5,529 nucleotides of DNA from Nitrososphaeraceae archaeon (GCA_025936955.1 JAICSL010000133.1:1-5529), one strand, 5' to 3'. Counted from the first letter of the stretch, positions 1-5,529 are shown. The notes: generated by a model from the letters alone, not told the origin. Program-made: numbers and translations.

Positions 1-2090
1 CTACTGTAATCTTGCCACGTATGGATACTCAAAAGGCAGTAAGTAAGTTGGCTGAGCTGGAATGGTTCCATTTTCTTCAAAGTTCTTCTGAACATACAAA
101 TCCCTATCTTGATGATCTTTTGCTTAATTCTCAGAGACTATATCAGGATATTGATGATGTTGTTCGATCGTTGGGTATCTCTTTAGAAACTGGTGTGATG
201 ACCACTATGTTCAAAGGCGCTCCAAAAGGAAAAACCGATTATTTGATTGAAGACATTCAGAACTTTATTGCTAATCTTGAAGATAAAAGTAAAACGCTCT
301 TAGAAGAACCAAAAGCGGTGTTGAAAGAACAGAGTATCATTACAAAAAACTTAGAGGAATACAGTAATATTGAAGCCGCACTGAAAGTGGCATCAAATCT
401 CAATTTTGATCTATCTTCTGTTAGAAAACTAAACAAATTCTTTGCAGACATTTTTATCATAGATTCTAAGGATGAGGATGAAATACAAAAAAGTCTCAAT
501 GATCTCCCTGTTTACGTAAATAAACTTAATGATGTAAAGTCGTGGATTATTATCTTTGGCTCATCTGAAGATTCAGAAAGAATAATCAAGGTTCTAAGAA
601 GTTTTGGAGTCCATCCTCTTCAAATCCCAATGGATATGCCACAGAATCCTAGCGTCGCTTATGTTGAATCGCAGCGGAACGTTAAAGAACTGAAGGTAAA
701 GAATTCTGAGATAGCCAAAAAAATTAAGAAGCTAAAGGTCTCCTCTATTCCTAAAATACTGTCATTGCATGAGGCAGCAAAAGTTGCAAAGGATGTTTTG
801 GAAACAACTAGAAAGCTAGGAGGAACAAAAAACTTTGCGATGATACAAGGATATATACCAAGACAAATGGAGAAGAAGTTTAGGAATCTTGCAGAGAACT
901 ATATTTCAGTTGTCGAAGATGTATATGATAATAAATATGAAAAGGATCAAATACTGCCTACACTACTTACCAATAAATCATATAGTCGCACATTTGAAGT
1001 TATAACTGAGACCCAAGGAATACCTAGATATGGTGAAATTGATCCCACTCCGATTATAGCATTCGTATGGCCCCTATTTTATGGTTTGATGTTTGGTGAT
1101 CTTGGACACGGATTATTATTATTTGGACTTGGAATGCTTATACGACAAAGGGGAAATGGATCTGTGAAGACATGGGGTACGCTTTTGGCGGCTAGTGGTG
1201 CCGCGGCGAGTTTGGCAGGTTTGGGAACTGGAGAATTATTTGGTTTTCATTTAAAACAGATATCTATATTATCTCCTCTTTTTGCACCATTAGGTGACTT
1301 TGTGGGAATTTTGAATGTGTCTGAACTTACCTTTGTACAAGTTATAAAAATTCTTAAGGTTTCAGTTGCGATAGGTATAGTACATCTATTGATGGCTTTT
1401 TTTCTACGATTACATAAGAACATCCAAGAAAGAAATACTCTTATTATATATACACATGACATTCCGACAATTATACAATTCCTCGCTGTAGTTAGCCTGA
1501 TACTTGCTGCAATAGGATCCGGTTATGATATAATTGGAATGTTTGGTATAAATGGACATGTACATACTGAACCAGTTCCCTGGCTCACCTATATATTTGG
1601 CAAATGGGTTACAGTTGACTTAGTCGCCAAGGCAGCACCACCAGTTATCTTTGCTACTGTGGGGCTTATGATCTACGGAGGACTAAGAGAGCAGAAATTG
1701 GCTGCTAAACATGGGCAGGAGGAGGGAGGAGGTTTGATGGGTATTGTTATTGAGGTGATCTTAGTAAGAATAATAGAAGTTCTTTCTAACGTCATAAGTT
1801 ATACGAGGATAGGAATCATGCTTCTCGTTCATGCTGCACTGCTCGTAACAGTAAATCAGTCATTTGCACATGGTGGGGGTTATGCTGTATTGATTGGAGG
1901 TAACATCGGAATAATGTTAATCGAAGGCCTAATAGTCTATATTCAAACAATTAGGTTACATCTCTACGAATGGTTTCCCAAGTGGTATGTTGGAGATGGT
2001 ACGGAATTTAAGAAAATTGTACCTAGAATGCTCTATTCAAATCTTATTTGGAATGCTGATATAAGGGGAAAAAAACCACCCCATACATAA
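1..2090 (+). CDS. atpI: A/V-type ATP synthase subunit I (membrane stator subunit a homologue), 5' end outside window
   Basis: Subunit I forms the proton half-channels next to the c-ring and anchors the peripheral stalks of the archaeal A-type ATP synthase. Numbering here counts from a TTG at 12. Residues 1 to about 335 are a soluble domain with coiled-coil-like stretches near 85-120 and 225-265. Then comes the family signature P-R-Y-x-E-I-DPTP (D344) and GDLGHG (362-367), followed by about seven membrane segments. The essential helix arginine lies in SNVISYTRIG (R599), and the last helix has QTIRLHLYEW (R648) followed by a GDG-containing tail; these match the conserved arginines of V-ATPase subunit a. 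The frame is open to the left edge and already reads TVILPRMDTQ, which fits the usual start of family members. The true start is therefore probably a few codons upstream, not TTG 12 or ATG 21. Length (692 plus a few residues) is normal. The function is secure; the start is not. Confidence 0.93.
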   Translation, partial: TVILPRMDTQKAVSKLAELEWFHFLQSSSEHTNPYLDDLLLNSQRLYQDIDDVVRSLGISLETGVMTTMFKGAPKGKTDYLIEDIQNFIANLEDKSKTLLEEPKAVLKEQSIITKNLEEYSNIEAALKVASNLNFDLSSVRKLNKFFADIFIIDSKDEDEIQKSLNDLPVYVNKLNDVKSWIIIFGSSEDSERIIKVLRSFGVHPLQIPMDMPQNPSVAYVESQRNVKELKVKNSEIAKKIKKLKVSSIPKILSLHEAAKVAKDVLETTRKLGGTKNFAMIQGYIPRQMEKKFRNLAENYISVVEDVYDNKYEKDQILPTLLTNKSYSRTFEVITETQGIPRYGEIDPTPIIAFVWPLFYGLMFGDLGHGLLLFGLGMLIRQRGNGSVKTWGTLLAASGAAASLAGLGTGELFGFHLKQISILSPLFAPLGDFVGILNVSELTFVQVIKILKVSVAIGIVHLLMAFFLRLHKNIQERNTLIIYTHDIPTIIQFLAVVSLILAAIGSGYDIIGMFGINGHVHTEPVPWLTYIFGKWVTVDLVAKAAPPVIFATVGLMIYGGLREQKLAAKHGQEEGGGLMGIVIEVILVRIIEVLSNVISYTRIGIMLLVHAALLVTVNQSFAHGGGYAVLIGGNIGIMLIEGLIVYIQTIRLHLYEWFPKWYVGDGTEFKKIVPRMLYSNLIWNADIRGKKPPHT

Positions 2091-2161
2091 TATTTTTTGA
2101 ATGAATTGAGTAAGTATCTGCGAGCGTAAGGTATCGATTACAATGGACTAATTTTGCATAA

Positions 2162-2170
2162 TTTTTTTTT
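2162..2170 (+). terminator. Nine-T tract, probable atpI terminator
   Basis: A run of nine T lies 71 bases after the atpI stop, and a shorter six-T run sits at 2093-2098 right after the stop. Archaeal RNA polymerase terminates on oligo-T stretches without needing a hairpin, so these are the likely 3' ends of the atpI transcript. No stable stem was found before either run. The rest of 2091-2270, between the two converging genes, shows no gene. Confidence 0.5.
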
Positions 2171-2270
2171 GGAATTAAATAGAAATATGACATCCGTTAA
2201 TAGTTAAATATAGGAAGAAAGTAATATTTTATTAGACAGTAACTAAACAGAATCACTTTTAATGTATTCG

Positions 2271-3323
2271 TTACTCCGGATGAACTATTTTAGCTATGAT
2301 TGTTTCCGTTGGAACTCCCTGTTCTATACCAGATGCTATTGAAGACAAGTTCTTGACTTCAATCATCATCAATTTTAGCGCGGCTAGCATAATTCCTACA
2401 CTGAACATAGATCTGAATGAGCCAATTACTCTCTTTATTCCTGCCGATTCGAAACCTGCTTCTAGCTGCATAATGGAGTCTATATCATTAACTGATGATT
2501 GAGGTATGATGTCCTCATAGACAGTATTTGATAACTCAGCTATGGCTTCCGATATTTTTTCTGTATTAATCATCTTTTGTAGAGTTTCTCTTGTTACTCT
2601 AGAGGTTGTAGTTACTATGAGTTCGCTTATATCATTGGAACTTAAACCCCAAAATTTCCCTCTTAGAACTGCAAGTACATTATAAGAGTCTATGTCTATG
2701 GAGGCAATTTTTTTTACATCCATCGATTGTGACTCTGCGTTCATTGCTCTGCCTAAGTCATAATAAAAAACATGGTCAAGATATATATCAAATAATCTTA
2801 AGTCGCCTTTTTCTTTATAAGCCGCAGCCCCCTTTGCAGCATCCTCTCCAAATTCACTACCAGAAATGGCAGCTACCGCTTCTTCCAAATTTTTGGCAAC
2901 TAAAGCCTTTATTACAATGTCTCGTCTGCCAACAAGTTCTTCAGCTCGTAGGTTTACCTTTGGAAGGAGGTCTTCATAGGATCTCCCTAAAGCTTTACCT
3001 TTTAATACTATCTTTAGATTCCAAGTAATATATCTTACAAAGTAGGCATTGAGAATTCCTGATCCACCTGTGATATTGACCATCTTTACATGAGTGTTTA
3101 CTAGATACTCCCGTAGCGCTCCCTCTATTTTTTCTGCAGTATATGGCTTAGAAATCTTTGCAAAGGCATCAAGATAGACAGTGTTCTTAATTCTTGTTAC
3201 CATTTCTTCCATATCCCGAGATTCTGCTAATGTTTGAAGTTCACTCTTTGTCAGTATCCTGCCTCTGACACCATGAGAAAGGACTGTACCAAAAATTTTA
3301 CTAGGCATGCCGATTTTACTCAT
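2271..3323 (-). CDS. atpC: A/V-type ATP synthase subunit C (AC39/subunit d family)
   Basis: Subunit C is the funnel-shaped socket that couples the central rotor stalk (D and F) to the membrane c-ring. The 350-residue length is typical of the family. The N-terminus has the IFGTVLSHGVRGRILTK stretch followed by a helical L-x-x-L region. Family-like repeats are visible: NLKIVLKGKALG at 102-113 and YNVLAVLRGKFWGLS at 214-228. An LDHVFYYDLG block lies at 182-191, and a C-terminal KLMMIEVKNLSSIASG block at 317-332, matching the conserved K-x-x-E-x-x-N-L-x-x-I-x-x-G end. ATG 3323 is the first start after an upstream in-frame TAA; Met6 is the only near alternative. No Shine-Dalgarno precedes it, as expected for a short-leader archaeal mRNA. 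It converges on atpI and is not in one operon with it here. Product assignment is strong. Confidence 0.92.
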   Translation of the reverse strand: MSKIGMPSKIFGTVLSHGVRGRILTKSELQTLAESRDMEEMVTRIKNTVYLDAFAKISKPYTAEKIEGALREYLVNTHVKMVNITGGSGILNAYFVRYITWNLKIVLKGKALGRSYEDLLPKVNLRAEELVGRRDIVIKALVAKNLEEAVAAISGSEFGEDAAKGAAAYKEKGDLRLFDIYLDHVFYYDLGRAMNAESQSMDVKKIASIDIDSYNVLAVLRGKFWGLSSNDISELIVTTTSRVTRETLQKMINTEKISEAIAELSNTVYEDIIPQSSVNDIDSIMQLEAGFESAGIKRVIGSFRSMFSVGIMLAALKLMMIEVKNLSSIASGIEQGVPTETIIAKIVHPE

Positions 3324-3366
3324 GAATCTTAAATGATCACATCCATATTAGTCTCTTACCCATTAT

Positions 3367-3374
3367 CTTTAAAG
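3367..3374 (-). promoter_or_regulatory. Possible TATA box of atpC
   Basis: The self-complementary sequence CTTTAAAG sits about 47 bases upstream of the atpC ATG. With the archaeal spacing of roughly 25-27 bases to the transcription start, it would give a leader of about 20 bases. An A+T-rich run at 3380-3391 is an alternative. In this AT-rich DNA the match alone is weak. Confidence 0.3.
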
Positions 3375-3403
3375 TATCATTTTAATATTTAGGAATTATT
3401 CGT

Positions 3404-3409
3404 AAAAAA
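3404..3409 (-). terminator. T-run after the 85-residue gene (minus strand)
   Basis: Read on the minus strand, six T lie here and five more at 3443-3447, both shortly after the stop codon of the 85-residue gene. They are the best candidates for its oligo-T terminators and suggest that atpC is transcribed separately from its own promoter. Runs of this length are common in AT-rich DNA. Confidence 0.3.
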
Positions 3410-3462
3410 GATAATGGTTGTTCACAAAATTCAAACTAATACAAAAATTGCAAGAATTTGAT

Positions 3463-3720
3463 TTATTCATCGAACAATGTTGCTAAAGTCGAAGATATTT
3501 TTCCAGAGATCATAAGGAGAAGAAAATGTAGCCCAAACCCAACAATAGAAGCGACTATTATATTACCACTATGTCTCAATATTAACATAAATATTCCAAC
3601 TGGAGGAAGTGAAAGAATTGCTGCGAGGGCAGTACTAACCCAAAACGATTTTATTAAAATAACAGGTGTCATTTCTTGGCGTGTAAAAATAAGTCTCGAT
3701 TTGCTAGAATTTTTAACCAT
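3463..3720 (-). CDS. Small two-helix membrane protein, unknown function (85 aa)
   Basis: I do not recognise this protein. A basic, hydrophilic head (residues 1-25) is followed by two hydrophobic segments, about 26-49 (with S-L-P-P-V) and 52-73, joined by a short R-H-S-G turn, then a short tail ending LFDE. This predicts a helical hairpin in the membrane. ATG 3720 follows an in-frame TAA by one codon, so it is the longest possible start. The GGA directly before it is too close to act as a ribosome binding site, and a TATA-like box about 35 bases upstream suggests a leader of under ten bases. The pattern S-x-P-x-V in helix 1 and K-I-S after helix 2 recurs in the 80-residue protein at 4573-4815. 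It sits upstream of atpC on the same strand, but 139 bases and T-runs separate them. A frame on the other strand covers the same region, but this one has the coherent membrane-protein composition. Confidence 0.6.
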   Translation of the reverse strand: MVKNSSKSRLIFTRQEMTPVILIKSFWVSTALAAILSLPPVGIFMLILRHSGNIIVASIVGFGLHFLLLMISGKISSTLATLFDE

Positions 3721-3750
3721 TCCTTATGTTGCTTGACGAGGGAATAAGAA

Positions 3751-3760
3751 ATTTAAGTAT
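3751..3760 (-). promoter_or_regulatory. Probable TATA box for the 85-residue gene
   Basis: On the minus strand the sequence ATACTTAAAT is centred about 35 bases before ATG 3720. With usual archaeal spacing, transcription would start only some 8 bases before the start codon, consistent with the lack of a properly spaced Shine-Dalgarno. Confidence 0.4.
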
Positions 3761-3827
3761 TGATATTAAAAATTATAATCATATAAATTATCATAAATAT
3801 GTAAAATTATGTTACTAAACCACTTAA

Positions 3828-3856
3828 AGAAAATCTTTCACTTTTCAAAGTTTTCT
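3828..3856. repeat. Hairpin-forming inverted repeat in the divergent promoter region
   Basis: AGAAAA (3828-3833) pairs with TTTTCT (3851-3856). After one bulged T, CTTT (3835-3838) pairs with AAAG (3847-3850), leaving an eight-base loop. The result is a ten-pair stem with a single bulge, far from both TATA boxes. No T-run follows it, so it is not an obvious terminator. It may be an operator, a small RNA stem or chance. Confidence 0.4.
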
Positions 3857-3984
3857 GCTCTAGAATTTAACTGTTTTATCCGAGAAGAGAAACTAATTTT
3901 ATCAATTATTTATCAAATTAACCCCTTACACATTTAGTTTTCAAATTAGTTCACAGAGATTATAAAAGTTTCATTAATATAATG

Positions 3985-3992
3985 TATAAATA
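3985..3992 (+). promoter_or_regulatory. Probable TATA box for the 151-residue gene
   Basis: TATAAATA is centred about 35 bases upstream of ATG 4024, which predicts a leader of roughly 8-10 bases. It is directly preceded by a small dyad, CATTA-ATA-TAATG at 3972-3984, where the TFB recognition element would lie. A second TATAAAAG at 3961-3968 is a possible distal alternative. Confidence 0.5.
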
Positions 3993-4023
3993 TTAATTAA
4001 TAAGCTCAGTATTTGTATAAGCA

Positions 4024-4479
4024 ATGAATTCAGTAGTGGAGCATAAGTTGGACAAAAGACTAAATGATTTGCTGAATCAGTTTGAACTGGAAGTAAAACC
4101 TTATGACAAATTGTCAACGATATCTATCGTTATTACTCCATTTGGTTTAGTACTTTCTATATTTATCCCTATATTGATTATAAAAGTTTTATCTCAATCC
4201 AATCCTTTTGTTGCTATAGTATCTGGCTCCTCATTATCTTGGATCATAGGAAGCATCATAGCAACACTGTGTCTTACAAAACTATTGTTATTCTATGTCG
4301 ACTACAAGAAACATGAAATCTCGAGGATAAAATACAGGCCAATTGCTGGGATATGTATGTGCGATTTGAGTCATCTACGATCACATATATACAGAATGGA
4401 AAACGCCAAAACAACTGGTGAACGTTTAAGACAAACAAAGCTAGTAAATTATTATAAATATCAAATTGGATTGCAATAA
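4024..4479 (+). CDS. Two-helix membrane protein with Cys/His-containing cytosolic tail, unknown function (151 aa)
   Basis: I do not recognise this family. Residues 1-30 are charged and helix-like. Two hydrophobic segments follow at about 31-54 and 62-91, with a short S-Q-S-N-P turn between them. The tail of about 60 residues starts with a basic YKKHEISRIKYR stretch, so by the positive-inside rule both ends should face the cytoplasm. The tail contains C111-M-C113-D-L-S-H117-L-R-S-H121, spaced C-x-C-x3-H-x3-H, a plausible metal-binding arrangement though it matches no named finger that I know. ATG 4024 is fixed by an in-frame TAA one codon upstream. A well-placed TATA-like box supports expression from its own promoter. 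The 80-residue membrane-protein gene follows after 93 bases on the same strand, so the two might share a transcript. Confidence 0.7.
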   Translation: MNSVVEHKLDKRLNDLLNQFELEVKPYDKLSTISIVITPFGLVLSIFIPILIIKVLSQSNPFVAIVSGSSLSWIIGSIIATLCLTKLLLFYVDYKKHEISRIKYRPIAGICMCDLSHLRSHIYRMENAKTTGERLRQTKLVNYYKYQIGLQ

Positions 4480-4572
4480 ATTGAGTCCATATTTTATTTC
4501 CGTTTTACTATACATCTCGTTTAGCCGTGTATCAATGCTAATGAACTACAAATAGATTCAATCTGGAAAGAT

Positions 4573-4815
4573 ATGAAAGACAGAAGTGATTATATTCCAG
4601 AAGACAAGTCAAAGAAAATTGCAACACTCAAAATATTATCCACAGGAACTATATTGGCGCTGGTAATTTCTGTTCCAGCTGTATCTGTAGCCTTGATAAT
4701 GCATTATGTTCTTCGATTAAGTATAATGATTACGGGTGTAACAAGTGTGATTGTTCTTTTTATTGTTATGGGATTGGGCTATAAGATCTCAAAATTTGTA
4801 AATAAGGCAAAATAA
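4573..4815 (+). CDS. Small two-helix membrane protein, unknown function (80 aa)
   Basis: I do not recognise this protein. It has a charged head (residues 1-20, rich in Lys and Asp), two hydrophobic segments at about 21-46 and 49-72, a one-arginine turn, and a basic tail (YKISKFVNKAK), so both termini should lie in the cytoplasm. ATG 4573 is the only start codon after the preceding in-frame stop. GGAAAG five to ten bases upstream is a weak ribosome-binding-site match. No convincing TATA box lies at the proper distance, although TACTATAC near 4507-4514 is possible, so it may be read from the promoter of the 151-residue gene. S-V-P-A-V in helix 1 and Y-K-I-S after helix 2 resemble the 85-residue protein at 3463-3720 with one gap. 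It ends 79 bases before the convergent exported-protein gene. Confidence 0.65.
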   Translation: MKDRSDYIPEDKSKKIATLKILSTGTILALVISVPAVSVALIMHYVLRLSIMITGVTSVIVLFIVMGLGYKISKFVNKAK

Positions 4816-4837
4816 TTAATAATGTTGTTTATCTGCT

Positions 4838-4873
4838 CTATAATTGAAATAAAGTAAAATTTATAAATTATAG
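4838..4873. repeat. AT-only inverted repeat between convergent genes
   Basis: CTATAATT (4838-4845) and AATTATAG (4866-4873) are perfect eight-base arms around a 20-base loop in the 79-base gap between the two converging genes. It might help end both transcripts, but an all-AT stem of this size is weak and may be chance. Confidence 0.3.
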
Positions 4874-4894
4874 TTATTGATATTAGCACGACGT

Positions 4895-5383
4895 TTATTT
4901 TTCCAGCTTATTGCATAAAACATTCCCAACAAAATCCCCCTTCTGTTGATTAAGAGCGGTCAACGTTACATTTACATTTGCCCCGCATTGACTAACAATT
5001 GTGATATCAGTATTGGAACCCAAAATTTGATCTTTGCAAAGCGAGTCTAACTGTTCCTTGCCTACAAGAATTACTGAGCGCGAATTAGATATCTTTCCAA
5101 AATCAATAGAACCTATTTCAGAAAACTTTGTATGGGTATTTATTATATTTATAGTCCAGTTACCGGTAATACCTTTTTTTCCTTCAATACTATTTGCCTC
5201 AAAATGTATTTGACCATGATTGTATATTAATCCGTTGCGACAGAAAAATGTCCCCGTGCCCCACCCAGTAACTAATTTAACAGCAGATGCTGCTTCTGTT
5301 CCCTGAGTAGCTAGTAATAAGGAAGTAAGAACTATCATCGCTAAAGCCAATTGGAATATGATTCGAATCTTTTCAATAATCAT
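4895..5383 (-). CDS. Small exported protein with four cysteines, unknown function (162 aa from the preferred start)
   Basis: A Sec-type signal peptide is clear: a short charged head (E-K-I-R), a hydrophobic core at about residues 8-25, and a small-residue region TEAASA at 29-34 where cleavage could occur. The mature part, about 130 residues, is rich in Gly, Asn, Ile and Thr and looks like a beta-type extracellular domain, opening with GWGTGTFFC. Cysteines at 48, 116, 133 and 157 could form two disulphides. N-glycosylation sequons NWT (75) and NVT (138) are present. ATG 5383 is preferred over GTG 5395 because GGTGA lies eight bases before the ATG and overlaps the GTG; the longer form would have 166 residues. 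The domain resembles, by memory only, uncharacterised exported proteins of soil ammonia-oxidising archaea. It is probably released to the cell exterior or S-layer zone, since no C-terminal anchor is seen. Confidence 0.72.
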   Translation of the reverse strand: MIIEKIRIIFQLALAMIVLTSLLLATQGTEAASAVKLVTGWGTGTFFCRNGLIYNHGQIHFEANSIEGKKGITGNWTINIINTHTKFSEIGSIDFGKISNSRSVILVGKEQLDSLCKDQILGSNTDITIVSQCGANVNVTLTALNQQKGDFVGNVLCNKLEK

Positions 5384-5391
5384 TCTATCAC

Positions 5392-5396
5392 TCACC
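5392..5396 (-). promoter_or_regulatory. GGTGA ribosome binding site that decides the exported-protein start
   Basis: On the minus strand GGTGA, the classic archaeal Shine-Dalgarno, ends eight bases before ATG 5383. The GTG at 5395 is part of this motif and so is unlikely to be the true start. None of the other four genes whose 5' end is visible has such a clear site, so this mRNA probably carries a real leader. Confidence 0.65.
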
Positions 5397-5406
5397 TTTC
5401 AATTAT

Positions 5407-5423
5407 ATCCTTATAACAAGGAT
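5407..5423. promoter_or_regulatory. Short dyad in the leader of the exported-protein gene
   Basis: ATCCTT-ATAAC-AAGGAT is a perfect dyad with six-base arms and a five-base centre. It lies just downstream of the proposed TATA box and upstream of the ribosome binding site, a position that fits a repressor operator or a small 5' leader hairpin. Confidence 0.4.
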
Positions 5424-5430
5424 CTCTAAT

Positions 5431-5440
5431 GGTTTTAAGC
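5431..5440 (-). promoter_or_regulatory. Possible TATA box for the exported-protein gene
   Basis: GCTTAAAACC on the minus strand is centred about 52 bases before ATG 5383. Usual spacing then gives a leader of about 25 bases, long enough to include the GGTGA site. TTATAAGG nearer the gene would start transcription too close to the ATG to include it. The remaining bases to 5529 show no gene. Confidence 0.35.
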
Positions 5441-5529
5441 TACGTTGTCATCGTTTTCTAAATTCTTCTTACTCTGTGTGTTATTGATTATTTTTCATAA
5501 CAAATCGAGCATATTTGGGTATTCAAAAA

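Larger units (their letters stand above)
3360..3417. repeat. Inverted repeat with perfect 11-bp arms upstream of atpC
   Basis: CCATTATCTTT at 3360-3370 is matched exactly by its reverse complement AAAGATAATGG at 3407-3417, with 36 bases between. The pair lies in the 138-base gap between the atpC start and the stop of the small membrane-protein gene on the same strand. The left arm overlaps the proposed atpC TATA box, and the right arm overlaps the T-run that could end the upstream transcript. It could be a two-site operator, a hairpin in the 3' region of the upstream mRNA, or chance. Confidence 0.45.
3721..4023. other. Divergent AT-rich intergenic region with two outward promoters
   Basis: This 303-base gap separates two divergently read small membrane-protein genes. 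It holds a TATA-like box near each end, a very AT-rich stretch at 3761-3810 in which AAATTAT occurs three times (3770, 3785, 3804), and a compact hairpin at 3828-3856. A 42-codon ATG frame at 3809-3937 is present but has no supporting signals. No tRNA or other recognisable RNA was seen. The simplest reading is a shared regulatory region for the two genes. Confidence 0.5.

Noticed and set aside
257..499. Open frame on the minus strand inside atpI (80 codons)
   Set aside because: It lies wholly opposite a well-supported atpI domain and has low-complexity Ser/Leu/Phe composition typical of an antisense shadow.
1247..1462. Open frame on the minus strand inside atpI (71 codons)
   Set aside because: It is antisense to membrane helices of subunit I and shows no family features or start signals.
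2091..2270. Possible small RNA in the gap between atpI and atpC
   Set aside because: No cloverleaf, stable stem or promoter-like element with a following T-run could be identified; the gap is explained by transcript ends.
2296..3028. Two plus-strand open frames (2296-2502 and 2729-3028) opposite atpC
   Set aside because: Both are antisense to conserved subunit C sequence. The second is Leu/Gln/Pro-rich in the way shadow frames often are.
3458..3736. Plus-strand open frame of 92 codons opposite the 85-residue membrane-protein gene
   Set aside because: Only one of the two can easily be real. The minus-strand frame has two clean membrane helices, a promoter-like box and motif resemblance to a neighbour, while this frame shows no domain and no promoter. 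Some doubt remains.
3761..3810. Three copies of AAATTAT that might be an iteron-like array
   Set aside because: Spacing is uneven (15 and 19 bases) and the surrounding DNA is nearly all A and T, so the repeats are expected from composition.
3809..3937. A 42-codon ATG frame in the divergent intergenic region
   Set aside because: Chance frames of this size are common in AT-rich DNA. It has no ribosome binding site, overlaps the hairpin at 3828-3856 and has no recognisable protein character.

Overview
This AT-rich window looks archaeal, most likely from the ammonia-oxidising Nitrososphaerota (Thaumarchaeota), perhaps a soil lineage such as Nitrososphaera or Nitrosocosmicus. The reasons are two genes for A/V-type ATP synthase subunits, TATA-like boxes 30-50 bases before several starts, oligo-T tracts after genes in place of bacterial hairpin terminators, a GGTGA Shine-Dalgarno in one gene only, and several very small two-helix membrane proteins. 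The phylum is an inference from overall character; no marker gene was compared.

Left half (1-3323): subunit I (atpI, plus strand, cut at its 5' end by the window edge) and subunit C (atpC, minus strand) face each other tail to tail across 180 bases that hold a nine-T tract. Subunit I is the membrane stator and proton half-channel. Subunit C is the socket that joins the central stalk to the c-ring. The catalytic subunits A and B, the stalks and the c-ring subunit are not in this window.

Right half (3324-5529): unrecognised genes. An 85-residue two-helix protein lies upstream of atpC on the same strand. It diverges, across a 303-base AT-rich promoter region, from a 151-residue two-helix protein with a Cys/His-rich cytosolic tail, which is followed on the plus strand by an 80-residue two-helix protein. 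The 85- and 80-residue proteins share a faint motif pattern and may be distant paralogues. The window closes with a minus-strand gene for a small exported protein with four cysteines, whose start is best placed at an internal ATG behind a GGTGA ribosome binding site.

No RNA gene, insertion sequence, CRISPR array or attachment site was seen. No clear new system is demonstrated. The points most worth a second look are a strong ribosome-binding-site-like sequence before an in-frame ATG inside atpI, the cluster of small membrane proteins, and three inverted repeats in non-coding DNA.
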